Shown piece by piece: positions 1 through 11,384 of a stretch of 64,000 bases of DNA. The notes under the pieces were generated by a model. It was not told the origin of the DNA. It saw only the letters and a list, made by a program, of their open reading frames with translations, and did not search any database. Source of the stretch: Arion vulgaris (lineage: Eukaryota; Mollusca; Gastropoda; Stylommatophora; Arionidae); assembly GCA_020796225.1 (NCBI GenBank), contig CM036755.1:61434152-61498151 (forward strand), written 5' to 3'. Numbering within the stretch: the stretch's first letter is position 1; each line of letters starts with the position of its first letter. The position numbers and the translations under genes are program-made.

Positions 1-315
1 TGAGATCAAGTTCCTAATTATATCGGAGATGGACGATAAAAATGAGATCCATTGTTCAAGTTTAGCACGTAAAAGAACGTTTAGTGGTTCAAATCGATAA
101 AAGCAGGCTGGAATGAAGCTGCTAATAGCAACATTCATTAGAAAAATAAAAAATTAAAACAATTCCTACAGAATATTGTCACCATCTTCTAACTTACATC
201 GTGGATCATTGCCGGTGCTACGGAGTACGTACACTTCCACTGAAATCTTCCTGTGTAAGAAGCATGGTTACTCCCCGAAGTGCAATGATGATGGCCCTAT
301 AAATTAATAAATCAA
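1..315 (+). repeat. SINE-C copy, cut by window edge
   Basis: Matches the body of a repeat seen at least nine more times here (for example 11385-11822, 50598-51003, 58255-58660). Shared blocks in order: a 'gagatcaagttcctaat' block, a 'gtaaaagaac' block, 'agcaggctgg', a 'caccatcttc' block, a 'gctacggagt' block, and a final 'aagtgcaatgatgatgg' block. Its tRNA-like head lies outside the window. Confidence 0.75.
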
Positions 316-474
316 ACGTATGAAGTGCATGTTATTGTACATTTGTAGCACCAAGTATGCATAAGGTAGAAGGACCAATTCCTGTCTACACGTATAAAAT
401 ATTGAGTGTGTGGTTTACCTACAATCTTCTTATGTCCAAATCGTTTAACAAAAACTATACACATTATTCTTCTT

Positions 475-567
475 CCTCTTTTCGCCCTAGTGGTTACAGG
501 GGCCCAAATTGGGGTGTAAAGAATAGAACAACTGTTACCTGCCACGCGTGTCGTAAGAGGCGACTAT
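475..567 (+). repeat. SINE-B fragment
   Basis: Carries the SINE-B head: gtggttac, ggggcccaaattggggtgtaaa, then gtcgtaagaggcgact. Compare 21820-22035 and 41770-42015. It stops abruptly where a LINE tail begins. Confidence 0.7.
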
Positions 568-626
568 TATTTATTGAGAGATCTGGTACATCGGTCTTTT
601 AGGTGATCGCGAGAGAGAGATTCCTC
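568..626 (+). mobile_element. 3' tip of an RNase H-type LINE
   Basis: The sequence 'tctggtacatcggtctttta..gtgatcgcgagagaga' matches the 3' ends of the RNase H LINE pieces at 35585-36026 and 57000-58010. It retains only the last codons and the GA-rich tail. Confidence 0.55.
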
Positions 627-1010
627 GTTTTTTCTTTCTTTATTCCTCCCCGCTCCTCGTGGAGCATAGGGTATCAACAGTTGTTCATCACTCTACTCTG
701 TCTCTGATTATTTTCCTTATGGTCTCCCAGGATAGTCGATCACTCTTCAGTTCTCAGGATAGTCGATCACTCTTCAATTCCTCAGGAAGACTTCTTCAGG
801 TCTGGTTAGGCCTCCTCTTTTCGTTTTCAGTGGGTTCCACTCAAATGCTTGTCCAGTGACACTCGACTTTGTCTTCCGCAGGGTATGCCCGACTCATCGC
901 AATTTTCTCCTCCTGACCGGTGTCATCATGGGTTCCTTTCCGGTTCTTATCCACAGATCTATAGTATTGTTATTAGATTAAGAATTTTAATGAAATAAAG
1001 AAGGAAATGG
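627..1010. other. No gene or repeat recognised
   Basis: A C/T-rich stretch containing a short direct repeat ('gatagtcgatcactcttca' at about 731-776). No splice-bounded exon or known family was recognised. Confidence 0.5.
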
Positions 1011-1019
1011 AGACATGTG

Positions 1020-1620
1020 TTATAGATAGACAGACAGACAAAATACCGAAACACAGACAGAGATAGATAGAGTGAGGTAATGAAAAACAGAGAGAGACAT
1101 AAAGGCAAAGAGAACGGGGAAAAAGAGACAAAGAAATACAGAGCGAAAGAAAAATACAGAGAGAAAGACAAACAGGGAGACAACTAGACAGAGCGATAAA
1201 CAGACAGTGAAACAGACACAGAAACAGGACTGACAGACATACACAAAGAGAAAGACAAATAAGACACAAAGAAACAGGGCCTAGCAGACAGGGAAACCGG
1301 CAGACATAGAAACATGGAGATAGACAGACAAGAGAAAGACAGACAGGCAGGAAAAAAACCAGAGAAACGGACAGACAGAGAGGCAGACAGGGGTAGAGAC
1401 ATACACAGCAAAATTGACCCAAAAAAGGCAGACAGACTAATGAAAATCTGACAGAGAGACAGTCAGATAAACAAATAAACAAAGAGATATATACAGAGAA
1501 AGAGATGACCAGATAACAGACAGAGAGAGAGAGGGACTAAGAAAGTGACAGAGAAGAACAGACAGACAGGCAGATAGCCAGGCAGACATGCACACAGACG
1601 AACGGACTGAACGACGGGTG
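1020..1620. repeat. Degenerate (ACAG)n simple repeat
   Basis: Dense ACAG/AGAC tetramers with many substitutions. Open frames on the minus strand read as Cys/Leu/Ser-rich low-complexity peptides and are artefacts of the repeat. Confidence 0.9.
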
Positions 1621-2760
1621 GACGGATGACTAGATAGATGTATAAATGGATGAATGAATGGACGGATGAATGGATAGATGAATGGATGGATGGATGGGGG
1701 ATGGACGGATGGATAGATGGATGGATAGATGGACGGATGGATGGATGGATGGACGGATGGATGGACGGATGGATAGACGGATGGATGGACGGATAGATGG
1801 ACGGATAGAGGGAGAGTTAGACGGATGGTTAGACGGATCGATAAACGGATAGATAGACGGATGGATAGACGGATGGATGGACGGATGGATGGACGGATGA
1901 GATGGATGGAAGAATGGATCGGATGGATGATGAGGATGGACGGATATGGACGATGGAGGATGGATGCGATGATGGACGGATTGGACGGATAGAGGAGGTT
2001 AGACGGATGGTTAGACGGATCGATAGGATATAGACGGATGGATAGACGGATGGATGGACGGATGGATGACGGATGTGATGGAAGAATGGATGGATGGATG
2101 GACGGATGGACTGATGGATCGATGGATGGATGACGGATGACGGATGGATCGGATGGACGATGGACGGATGGACGGATGGACGGATGGAGATCGAGATGAC
2201 GGATGGACGGATGAGGATGGACGGATGGACGGATGGACGGATGGACGATGAGATTGACGGACTGGATCGATGGACGAGGATGGATGACGATGGATTATGG
2301 ATGGACGGATGGACGTGACGGACGGATGACGGATGGACGGATGGACGGATGGACGGATGGACGGATGGACGGATGGACGAGATGAGACGGGATGGACGGA
2401 TGAGACGAGATGGACGGATGGACGGATGAACGATGGACTGATGGACGGACGGATGACGATGGACGGATGGACGGATGACGATGACGGATGATGACGATGG
2501 ACGGATGACGGATGGATCTTGATGGACGGATGGACGATGACGGATGGACGGATGGACGAGATGACGGACGGATGGACGGATGAGACGGATGGACGGATGA
2601 CGGATGGACGGATGGACGATGGATCGGATGGATTGACGGATGGACGGATGGACGGATGGATTTGATGGACGATGGACGATGGATAGATGGAGATGAGATA
2701 CGATGGACGGATGGATCGGATGGAGATGGATAGATGGATAGATGGATAGATGGATAGATG
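1621..2760. repeat. (GGAT/GGAC)n satellite
   Basis: Alternating GGAT and GGAC tetramers. From about 1900 to 2700 many single-base deletions break the register, suggesting real decay or poor read consensus. The long minus-strand frame (2011-3231) is a repeat artefact. Confidence 0.9.
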
Positions 2761-3203
<443 letters not shown>

Positions 3204-3283
3204 TATATTTGAAAAAGATCAATTTTATCAACAGCTATTTGATCACATTATTGTAGCAAAGCAACACTACCCTTGTCTTCAGA

Positions 3284-3425
3284 TCTCGTGTTATATCTCG
3301 TGTTATATCTCGTGTTATATCTCGTGTTATATCTCGTATTATATCTCGTGTTATATCTCGTATTATATCTCGTGTTATATCTCGTGTTATATATCGTGTT
3401 ATATCTCGTGTTATATCTCGTATTT
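3284..3425. repeat. 12-bp tandem repeat
   Basis: About twelve copies of a 12-bp unit TCGTGTTATATC with few substitutions. The period is a multiple of three, so both strands show short open frames. Confidence 0.95.
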
Positions 3426-3639
3426 GTACCAGTAACAAGAAAGGAAATGATGGTGTATTAGATTACTAGATTGCTGAAAGAGTGTAAAAATGGCTGTCCC
3501 AATTTCCTTATTATCAGCTTGTTTTGTGCCCATTTATCCCAGAACAGTGCTATTCAACGTTGTTATATATTGAGGCCGCCTCTGACTAATGACTAGACGT
3601 TTAGACGAGATCCTCATGTGGAAAATTGCAATAATAATA

Positions 3640-3905
3640 CGTCTTCGTCTTCTATTTCTTCAAACGCTCCATATCGACCACTTATTAAACACTCTTTGTG
3701 ATCTGTATGTGATCTGAGCCTAAGATCGAGTGCACATTATGCCAGTTATGCGCCTACAAGTAGACCAGTACATCCGATTTCTTCGACGCTTTTATTTACT
3801 AGGTAGTTTCACTATGCTCCTACCTCAGTCGCCTCTTACGACATGCCTTGTAGGTCGAAGTGTTACTATTCTTTGCTCCTCCTGTGGGCCTCGGCACCAC
3901 ATGGA
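3640..3905 (-). repeat. SINE-A copy
   Basis: Read on the minus strand it runs from 'agcaaagaatagtaacac' through 'ggcatgtcgtaagaggcgac' and 'ctacttgtaggcgcataac' to 'gatatggagcgtt' and a GAA-rich tail. At least nine further copies occur (8605, 10070, 16785, 32805, 33430, 34010, 42025, 55920, 61105). Confidence 0.85.
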
Positions 3906-4423
3906 CGGAAAAATAATCATAATAATAATAATAAAGGAATGTTAATAGTAACAGAAATCTTTTTATACCACGGAATAATCTTTTTGTACCACATATAGAG
4001 TAATACGGTGTTAGGTCCGTATTTTTGTTGGCCATCGGTACACGATGGGTGATGTGATCAACATTACGAGGGCCGCCTTTACTCTCCAGTGCTTTTCCTG
4101 GTACTCAATTGACATTGGGTCAACATGAGAGCTGTTCTTCTTCTTCTTTTGTCAGCACACTATTACCGGGTTGTTAACCCAGTGTTGTGGTTTTATGCAT
4201 TTGTCTTGCGCTTCTCTTGTGACTTGTGTGATGGTTTCCTTAGTCCCCTGGCAGAATTTACTTCTATAGTAAACAAAAAGACTATATCTCGGCAATCACA
4301 TACTTTTCTTCTGCTACTTCGATTTAAAACTAAACACTATAAAGTTGGATTTTGTGATTTCTATCTTTTTTCTTCTGCTTTTGTCAGCACACTGTTACCG
4401 GGTTGTTAACCCAATGTCATGGC

Positions 4424-4632
4424 CCGCATGCCCAGCGTGTTCGTAGCGCGTTGGACTACGGGTGACAAGTCCTCTGTAAGTGCGGGTTCAACTCCGTGGA
4501 CTGACAGAAAAGCTACAGGTTCCAAAGATTTACGGTGTTCATGGCACCGAACCGAAGGGTTACGATATCCATGACACCAAGCCGAAGAGCTTTCAGCTCA
4601 AGTGCTTCTGTATCGAAAAACAACAACAAAAA
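4424..4632 (+). repeat. SINE-E copy inside LINE L3
   Basis: The tRNA-like head has an A box around 'tagcgcgttggactacgg' and a B box 'gggttcaactcc', followed by 'gatttacggtgttcatggcaccg' (shared by three copies) and a CAA/A tail. It interrupts L3 between 'cccaatgtcatgg' and 'ctcagtgttatgg', which look like a diverged TSD. Confidence 0.75.
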
Positions 4633-4872
4633 CTCAGTGTTATGGTTTTATGTATTTGTCTTGCGCTTCTCTGGTGACTTGTGTGATGATTTTCTTAGTC
4701 CCCTGACAGAATTCAATTACGTTTTCTATCTACCTTTTACTCGGCCTTCCTTCCTGATATTATGTTGTGGAAAGCTTTATATGCAGTTTGGTCTGTTTGC
4801 ATTCTTACTAAGTGGCCAAACCACTTTTATTCTCTGTTTCACTATATAATTTAAGCACGGTCCTGTTCCAAC

Positions 4873-5245
4873 CTTTTCTCTGATGCTGGTATTCGTTACT
4901 CTGTCGATTCTTGTGTTGTTGGTGACTTTCCTGATGCTGGTATTCGTTACTCTGTCGATTCTTGTGTTGTTGGTGACTTTCTATGATGCTGGTATTCGTT
5001 ACTCTGTCGATTCTTGTGTTGTTGGTGACTTTCTCTGATGCTGGTATTCGTTACTCTGTCGATTCTTGTGTTGTTGGTGACTTTCTATGATGCTGGTATT
5101 CGTTACTCTGTCGATTCTTGTGTTGTTGGTGACTTTCTCTGATGCTGGTATTCATTACTCTGTCGATTCTTGTGTTGTTGGTGACTTTCTCTGATGCTGG
5201 TATTCATTACTTTGTCGATTCTTGTGTTGTTGGTGACTTTGCGGA
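4873..5245. repeat. 52-bp tandem array inside LINE L3
   Basis: Seven units with 'gatgctgg' at 4882, 4933, 4985, 5037, 5089, 5141 and 5193, so the period is 51 then 52 bp. The unit corresponds to the LINE segment after the '[10 protein letters not shown]' motif and appears once in other L3 copies. Confidence 0.92.
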
Positions 5246-5534
5246 GACATCTCATTTCGCATGTTGCTATTTTCTGTGTATATTTCTTATTCATTGTCCA
5301 TGTTTGGCATTGGTAACATAGAATGGGTATGAAGATGCTGTCGATCAACTGTTGTTTAGCTGTCAGTGAGATGTTTGGATGATGAGAGCTGTTACGGTCG
5401 AAAAATTGAAGAATTGAACCGGACCACTAGCCTAAGAAGCGAGTTCACTAACAACTACGCTACTGCGGCTCTAAATGTTAACATAATGTAGCAACAAAAC
5501 TAGAAATAATAGCAGATGAAAAAGTAATCATGAT

Positions 5535-5956
5535 TCATTATCAGGTGCCGTGCCGGCTGGCGTAGACGATCATGGATCTCCACAAATATCTGTCTCTGCT
5601 GTTTGCTATCATCTCAGATGATGATGGTCTTCCTTGCCATGTAGTCAGGATATCCAAAATTTACTTTTCCTGTCTTCCTCTGTCTCGCCTACCCTCGATT
5701 TTACCGGCTGTCACAGTGTGTTCAAAACCCTTTCCCCTCCTCATCACATGCCCGAAAATGAAAATACCACTTTCTTATATTGAGGATAAACTTTCTCTGT
5801 GTCTTGAGATCTCATTCAACACCTCAGCATTAGTCATTTTAGCAGTAAAATTCTCATCATTCTTCTGTAAACCACATCTCTGTGGCCCTCATAGATTTTT
5901 CGATCTGTTTGTTCATTGTCCATGACTCGCTTCCGTATGTCAGTACTGGCTCTATG
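5535..5956 (-). mobile_element. LINE L2 3' end
   Basis: Minus-strand reading parallels 37750-38186: 'SWTMNKQ..KI', 'RRMMRI', 'TAKMTNAEVLNEI', 'FGHVMRR' and 'TAGKIEGR'. It is 5'-truncated, with a GAT-type 3' end at the low-coordinate side and frameshifts. Confidence 0.75.
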
Positions 5957-7560
5957 TAGAAGCGGAAAGGAAACCGCCAGGCCTGCGATAACCACAGGGG
6001 ATCTCCTCCTGTCAATCGCTGGCAAAATACTGACCAGAGTCCTCCTCAATCGATTAATCGATCACCTGGAACAGGACTTACTCCCTGAGACCCAATGTGG
6101 CTTCAGAGCAGGTCGTGGAACAGCAGACATGATATTTGCTGCTCGCCAACTACAGGAGAAATGCCAAGAGCAGCACCGTAACCTCTATATGGTCTTTGTC
6201 GATCTGACAAAGGCTTTCGACACGTTAACAGGAGGGTCTATGGAAGATCATGGAAAATTTGGATGCCCAAGGAAATTCATCAAGATCGTTCAACAGTTTC
6301 ACGAGGGCATGATGGCACGTGTACTTGACGAAGGGAGCTGTCGGAAGCCTTCCATGTCACCAACGGCGTCAAACAGGGCTGTGTACTGGCCCCAACACTC
6401 TTCAGCATGATGTTTGCTGCCATGCTCACGGATGTCTTTTGGGAAGGCGGCGAACATGGGGTAAAGATTAGATACAGGACAGACGGTAACCTATTCAATC
6501 TTCCGAGGTTAAAATCCTCCACCAAGGTAAAAGAATAAACTATCTCAAACCTGTTGTTTGCTGATGACTGTGCCCTCGCTACCAACTCTGAGGAAGAAAT
6601 GCAGACTTACATGGACAAGTTCTCAATGGCCTGTGATAGGTTTGGACTCACCATTAACACCAAAAAAACAGAGGTCATGTTCCAGCCCGCCCTAGAGAAC
6701 AGTATTACGATCCAGTCATCAACATTAATCACCAGCGTCTCCAGTCAACGGACAACTTTGCTTATCTTGGCAGCCTCCTATCCAGATCGGCAAACATAGA
6801 TTCTGAGGTCCACAATAGGATATCCAAAGCCAGTGCTGCGTTCGGAAGGTTACGTGTCACTTGTGGGAACGGAAGGGGATAAGCATAGTCACAAAGCTGA
6901 AAGTTTACCAGGCCATAGTGCTAACCACGCTGCTGTACGCAAGCGAGACATGGACAGTGTATAGCAGACACGGAAGAAAATTAAACCATTTCCACACAAG
7001 CTGTCTACGCAGAATACTAAAAATAAACTGGCAGGACAAAATTCCAGACAGCGAAGTCCTCACAAGAGCAAAGATCCCTAGCGTCAACACCCTGTTGCAG
7101 AAGGCCCAACTGAGATGGGTCGGTCACGTTGCTCGAATGCCTGATAAACGCATCCCAAAACAGTTGATGTATGGCGAGCTTGAAGGGGCAGACGTTTAGC
7201 TGGTGGACAGAAAACGCTTTAAAGACACTCTTAAAGTGTCTCTGAAATGCTTCGATATAGACAATACGTGCTGGGAATCCCTTGCGCAAGATCACCAAAT
7301 GTGGCCCTGTAACAACAAAAGAGGAACCGAATAGCTGAGAATCATCGTATTGTTGAGTCACAGAAAAACGAGCAGCGCGAAAAGACAGAGCACACAACAC
7401 GCACATGTCTCACCTTGATCATGTATGCCCCACCTGTGGTCGGGATTCTGTTCTAGGATTGGACTCTACAGTCACCTCCGCACACACCAGAGAGGTGCAA
7501 CAGTACACGTCTGAGATTGTTGTCATCATCGCTTGCGATGGACGGCTATTATTATTATGT
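5957..7560 (+). pseudogene. LINE L1 reverse transcriptase, degraded
   Basis: Non-LTR RT fragment in several frames. Motifs in order: 'KRKGNRQ' (5957 on), 'SIAGKILTRVLLNRL' (6010), 'QCGFRAGRGTADMIFAARQL' (6092), 'VDLTKAFDTL' (motif A, 6196), 'NGVKQGCVLAPTLFS' (motif B, about 6365), 'LLFADDCAL' (motif C, 6550), 'SETWTVYSRH' and 'LRWVGHVARMPD' (7110). Near 7410-7500 a 'HVCPTCGR' zinc-finger-like end follows, as in LINEs of this type. The ORF is broken by several frameshifts and its 5' end is missing, so it is inactive. Confidence 0.88.
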
Positions 7561-7935
7561 AGAGCTGAATAACTCGGATTCTGATCACAATTGACAAGGA
7601 CTTGTTGCAGATAATGCTTCTCATTTTCAGGAATGATGTTTTCGCTTGTCCTATTCTGCTCTTTATTTCTGATCGGCATCTGCCATCTGATGTTACCAGG
7701 ACTCCAAGGTATTTAAATTGCTGCACTTGGCTTAGATCAGTCCCATTTACTGTGATGGTGCATTTGGCAAAATCTGCTTTTTGATATTATCATAACTTCT
7801 GTCTTCTTAATATTAAAACTGAGTCCTTTGTTGTTACTTTCTGTCACAACCTTTTCAACTTGTTTCTGGAGCTCTATTTCATTTCTTGAACTTGTTAAAA
7901 CATTATCATCATCGTATCTCAGGTTATTTGAAAAA
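7561..7935 (-). pseudogene. LINE L9 RT palm fragment
   Basis: On the minus strand: 'NLRYDDDNVL' (a degraded YADD motif, about 7925-7896), 'SNNKGLSFNIKKTEVMIIS', then 'VQQFKYLGVLVTSDGRCRSE' and 'LVNCDQNPS'. Frameshifts separate the pieces. It abuts LINE L1 tail-to-tail. Confidence 0.75.
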
Positions 7936-8345
7936 ACCGACGAGCGATCCTTTCAGCGAACGCGGTTTCCCAGTGTCAATAACCAATTGCGTGCATAGTC
8001 TCTAACGCCTGAGCGTGCCAATCAGGTTCCCAGCGGTAGCGTTCGTATTAAGACTCGCTCGCGCGGTCTTGTGCGTGTGTCCGTATCTCGTAGTCTCCCG
8101 GTCATGATGTGAGTCAGTCGGTCTGAAATTGTAAAAGCTCGACGGTGATCTCGTTGAAAGGCCCGGCTCTCGCAACAAGCTTATGGGTCGCCAGGTAGAA
8201 ATATGGTGTCGTGCTTTGCCTGGCGAGGCGCAGTCTTGCCGACAAAGCGGTGGGAAGCGAGCGCTGTAGTTTCGCTTCAATTTCGCAATTTCGCCGGGGA
8301 CGTCGGGATCCGCTCTGCGCAGAGGACTGTCTATCTACCCCGAAC
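7936..8345. other. GC- and CpG-rich patch, no gene recognised
   Basis: Clearly more GC- and CpG-rich than the surrounding sequence. Minus-strand open frames (8002-8280, 8114-8467) have no recognised domain. It may be the 5' end of an unrecognised repeat or a promoter-like island. Confidence 0.4.
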
Positions 8346-8445
8346 ATGGGGCTGGGGCTGACTCTGGGGCTAGGGCTGGGGCTGGGACTAGGTCTATGGC
8401 TGGGATAGGGCTGGGATAGGGCTGGGCTAGGGCTAGGAATGTAAA
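8346..8445 (+). repeat. G-rich GGGCTG/GGGCTA array
   Basis: About sixteen degenerate hexamers (ggggctgg, gggctagg, gggactagg, gggatagg). Many runs of three or more G on one strand make G-quadruplex formation possible. Confidence 0.85.
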
Positions 8446-8604
8446 CACAGATTAGAAATGTAAACACAGTATGAATAAAATAGGGAGCCAGGGGTGTATA
8501 TCAAGGGTGCCATGGCGCCAGCTTGTGCCGCATTAGACAGAACTGCTCCAGAATGTACATAGTAGCAGACACTATATTACAATAGACACGACCGTGTGTT
8601 GTCG

Positions 8605-8823
8605 CGGCCCTCAATGAGAGCAAAGAATAGTAACACTGTGACCTACAAGGCATGTCGAAAGAGGCGACTGAGGTAGGGACCTTGGGAAGCTACCCTAATA
8701 AATAAAAAGCGCAGAAGAAATCGGATGGGGTGCCGCACTTGTAGACGCATAACTGGCATAACGTACAATCGCTCTTAGGCTCGGCTCACTTACAAATCAC
8801 AAAGAGTGGTTATCATTTTGAAG
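8605..8823 (+). repeat. SINE-A copy, 3'-truncated
   Basis: Contains 'agcaaagaatagtaacactg', 'aggcatgtcgaaagaggcgac', 'ataactggcataacgtacaatcg' (interrupted family consensus) and 'cacaaagagtggtta'. It loses the 'gatatggagcgtt' end where a SINE-C copy starts. Confidence 0.82.
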
Positions 8824-9045
8824 ATGGTGAAGCTATTTTTGTAGATGTTTTATTGTTAATCTTTTCTAATAAAGTTTTGTCTTTTATCGCCCGTCTCCGA
8901 TAGGACTAGGAACGTGATATCACCTACACTGAGATCATGGATCTCTGGAAAAATATCCAGATGGCTCTACGAAGGAGCGAACCTGGTACCTTTGGCACGA
9001 GAGACGAGCACCTAACCTCTACGACACATAGAACCCCCACCCAAT
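8824..9045 (-). repeat. SINE-C copy
   Basis: Minus strand: head 'ctatgtgtcgtagaggttagg' and 'tcgtgccaaaggtaccaggtt' (tRNA-like A and B boxes), then 'gagatcatggatctc', 'cctagtcctatcggagacggg'. It is internally shortened compared with 11385-11822. Confidence 0.75.
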
Positions 9046-9051
9046 TGTTCC

Positions 9052-9198
9052 TTAACGCTTTGGTTCGGGGTAATTTTGTTTTTACCGTCGGACGCATTTA
9101 TATTGCAGTGTACAGTCAACTAGCTAGTAAATCGCCCTCTGGTCATCTATAAAAGCAGCGAGAGCCAGTATATCGTCTCCGAGTGGTGAAAGGGTTAA
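9052..9198. mobile_element. TTAA-flanked MITE (family M1), copy 1
   Basis: A 139-bp element between TTAA at 9052-9055 and 9195-9198, with ends CGCTTTGG and AAAGGG. Read on the minus strand it aligns with 12774-12898 and with the split copy at 17337-19916: 'ctcggagacgatatactggctc', 'cactgcaatataaatgcgtc' and 'gacggtaaaa'. The TTAA target and CCCTTT ends suggest piggyBac-type mobilisation. Confidence 0.65.
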
Positions 9199-9294
9199 AC
9201 ACACTAACATTGGCAGTGAGAGATGTAAACATATTTTTAACTCAAATTTTCAACAAAAACTTTAAGAAAAATGTCAACACGAATCAAAATCAAT

Positions 9295-9511
9295 GACTTT
9301 CTTTGTTTTTTTTTGTTTTGTTTTTTTATTTTGGTTGCTTCGAATTTTGAACATACAGTTATAATGAACAAAAGTATTTCAACTGGGAACTGGGAAAACT
9401 AATTAATATAAAACAAACAAAATTTATCATTAAATTTTTAAAACGTTTCACGTTTTCCCTGATACACATCACCCTAAGAAGGCACACCTCCCAGGTTGAG
9501 AACCACCAGTT
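9295..9511 (-). mobile_element. hAT-like terminal fragment
   Basis: On the minus strand it starts with 'ctggtggttctcaacctggg', close to the CAGTGGTTCTCAAC terminal motif of many hAT elements. The rest is AT-rich and the other end was not found. Confidence 0.4.
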
Positions 9512-9543
9512 TTATGGTATTATTTTGATATTTATGTCATGGC

Positions 9544-9870
9544 TGGGGACTGCCTAGAGTAGTTGATAGTAGCTCGGCCTACTAGCTGTGAGACTACTCA
9601 TAGCTCGGGTTCGAACCTACTGTCCGGCATTTGTTCAGTCCCTGTTCTTACTCAGGACAATAACGTGAGTACCTCTGAAGTCGGAGAAAATCTGCCTGTA
9701 TGGCGAGGGAATACTAATTACGAGTACATTGAGCACACGGCTGCCAGTGTAAAGTAATTTACAATGTGCACGCTGCTGCCATTGTAAGAAATTGGAAAAA
9801 CAGATTTTCACGCAAAAATCAGTTTCAGAGATGAAACTTCGTCTGAGTTAAAGCGGATGGAAAAAAAAAA
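9544..9870 (+). repeat. SINE-D copy, poly(A)-tailed, 10-bp TSD
   Basis: Flanked by ATGTCATGGC (9534-9543 and 9871-9880). The tRNA-like head has a B box 'cgggttcgaacct' and the tail is poly(A). It is nearly identical to 47081-47405, differing mainly by a few 1-3 bp indels, so the family looks young. Confidence 0.88.
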
Positions 9871-10069
9871 ATGTCATGGCATTATAACAAAACCCTCTAG
9901 TAGTGAAATGATCCAGAATCTTAATTATTAAAATGTTTGTCTCCGTGTCACCGGCAAACCTTGAGAATACTAAATCTTAGAATCATGAAATTTGCACAGC
10001 TTATGTCAGCAGAAATGTTTGGTTAAAATGACCATTTTGAACTCTTTGCGTGTTTTCTTAACCGTGTTA

Positions 10070-10250
10070 TTTCATCTTCTTCTGGAACGCTCCATATCGA
10101 CCACTTATTAAACCACTCTTTGTGGTTCGTATGTGATCTGAGCCAAAGAGCGATTGTGCGTTGTGCCAAATTATGTTCCTATGGTGCCTAGGCCAGCAAT
10201 TCCGATTTCTTGCCACGCTTTTTATTTACTAGAGTAACTTTCCCTAGAGC
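10070..10250 (-). repeat. SINE-A 3' part
   Basis: Minus-strand match to the SINE-A 3' region: 'gaaatcggaattgctggcc', 'acgcacaatcgctcttt', 'ggtcgatatggagcgttcc', GAA tail. The head is missing. Confidence 0.72.
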
Positions 10251-11384
10251 TGAGGGACGGATGGGACGGTTGGAATTGCCTTTTGGACGCCATCTTACTA
10301 CAGTAGGATGATCGGCGTCCGAAAATTATCGCCCTTCGCCAATGTTTGGGTTTGTACCAGTCAAGTTTTACATTATCGGCCTTACTTTTCTACCCACTGT
10401 GATATTTTTCTAGATTATGAGTATTCTCATCCGTTTTGGGGTGCGTTTCGGCACTTGGCAATTAGAAATGTCTACTCTGCGTTTTTCCTGTCACCGGGAA
10501 ACACTGAACTGGGGCTGCGCACATATATTTTAGAGGGTCCTTTCATTCGCCGCTAGCAATGCAAGTGAAATTTTGCGCTCGCCAACATCAACCCCTCCCC
10601 CAGTTCTTCCGGGGATGTTAGTTGTTAGTGCAACAGTACCTTGCCTGGTTGTAACGGGGATGACAGTTTCGTTTGACACTAGAACGCAACTTTAGGATTT
10701 GCGCTCGGCCAACCTTACCCAATAAATGTATCTGCGCTTGGTCTCTGATACGGAGTTTATTGCAATCTTCATCGGTGACGTCACGAAATGTTGCATCTTT
10801 TCCGACGATTCATGCCATGCTGGCAAGTTTGGTGCGACCATTTTTTCGAGAAGACGTTCCTTCTGACAAATCTTACCTTGCCCATTCTTACGATTCGTTA
10901 CAATTCATTCAGCTTTTCCCATCGGCCGGGAGAAACGTACAGAAATAGTCAGTATGGAATTCTGCTCGTCTGTGTTGTGAGCAGATCTCATTAAACGTAA
11001 CTGCGTCTGCACTACTACTTATACCATAGTAGCTCTCCCTCGATCCCTACGCGCTTAGCCAGACATGATCCTCTGTCTGTTTCAAGGGTCACCACGTGGA
11101 GATGGGGTAGGATCTTGATTAGTGCCAGCTCACTAAACCGGGTGCGACGTTGCCCCTATGGATGCTCCTTTACCGTGTTATGAGTTATTTCATCTGGTTT
11201 AACATTTTATCATCTATCATCCATTACACTGGGTGGGTCACTAAGCATAAGCACGATGCAAATTTAGTTTTATGCGGGGGTTTTCTATCATTTCAATTTT
11301 TATCCATTAAAATATAATTAAATATACAATTTATAATCCTAAAAAAACGTAAAGGAACCCGTTTGCATACTCTATGAGGTATTA
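10251..11384. other. Unassigned region
   Basis: About 1.1 kb with higher GC around 10250-11160. The open frame at 10308-10556 shows no recognised domain. I found no repeat partner in the window and no convincing splice-bounded exon. Confidence 0.4.

Larger units (their letters stand above)
4137..5381 (-). mobile_element. LINE L3 insertion with 12-bp TSD
   Basis: Flanked by ATGAGAGCTGTT at 4125-4136 and 5382-5393. Minus-strand reading gives the RT C-terminal region also found at 44207-45186: motifs 'FIPILCYQCQTW' and '[15 protein letters not shown]'. The element is 5'-truncated and its 3' tail is (GAA)n. It carries an internal 52-bp array and a SINE-E insertion. The 3' region is present twice (about 4137-4265 and 4370-4720), so it has been partly duplicated. 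Confidence 0.8.
3955..5480 (-). repeat. SINE-H copy split by a LINE
   Basis: The 3' half (3955-4136) and the 5' head (5382-5480) match the continuous copy at 53260-53515. On the minus strand the head has a tRNA-like A box (tagtgaactcgc) and a B box (GATTCAATTC; here gttcaattc), so it is a tRNA-derived SINE. The interruption is bounded by a duplicated ATGAGAGCTGTT. Confidence 0.75.

Noticed and set aside
5957..7560. Active retrotransposon
   Set aside because: The RT frame is broken several times and the 5' half is absent. The same holds for the other LINE pieces.
9544..9640. Functional tRNA genes at SINE heads (SINE-C, D, E, F, G, H, I)
   Set aside because: Only A- and B-box-like motifs are seen, attached to SINE bodies; no complete cloverleaf was found by eye.
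10308..10948. Overlapping open frames as possible host exons
   Set aside because: No recognised domain, no clear splice borders and no family resemblance.
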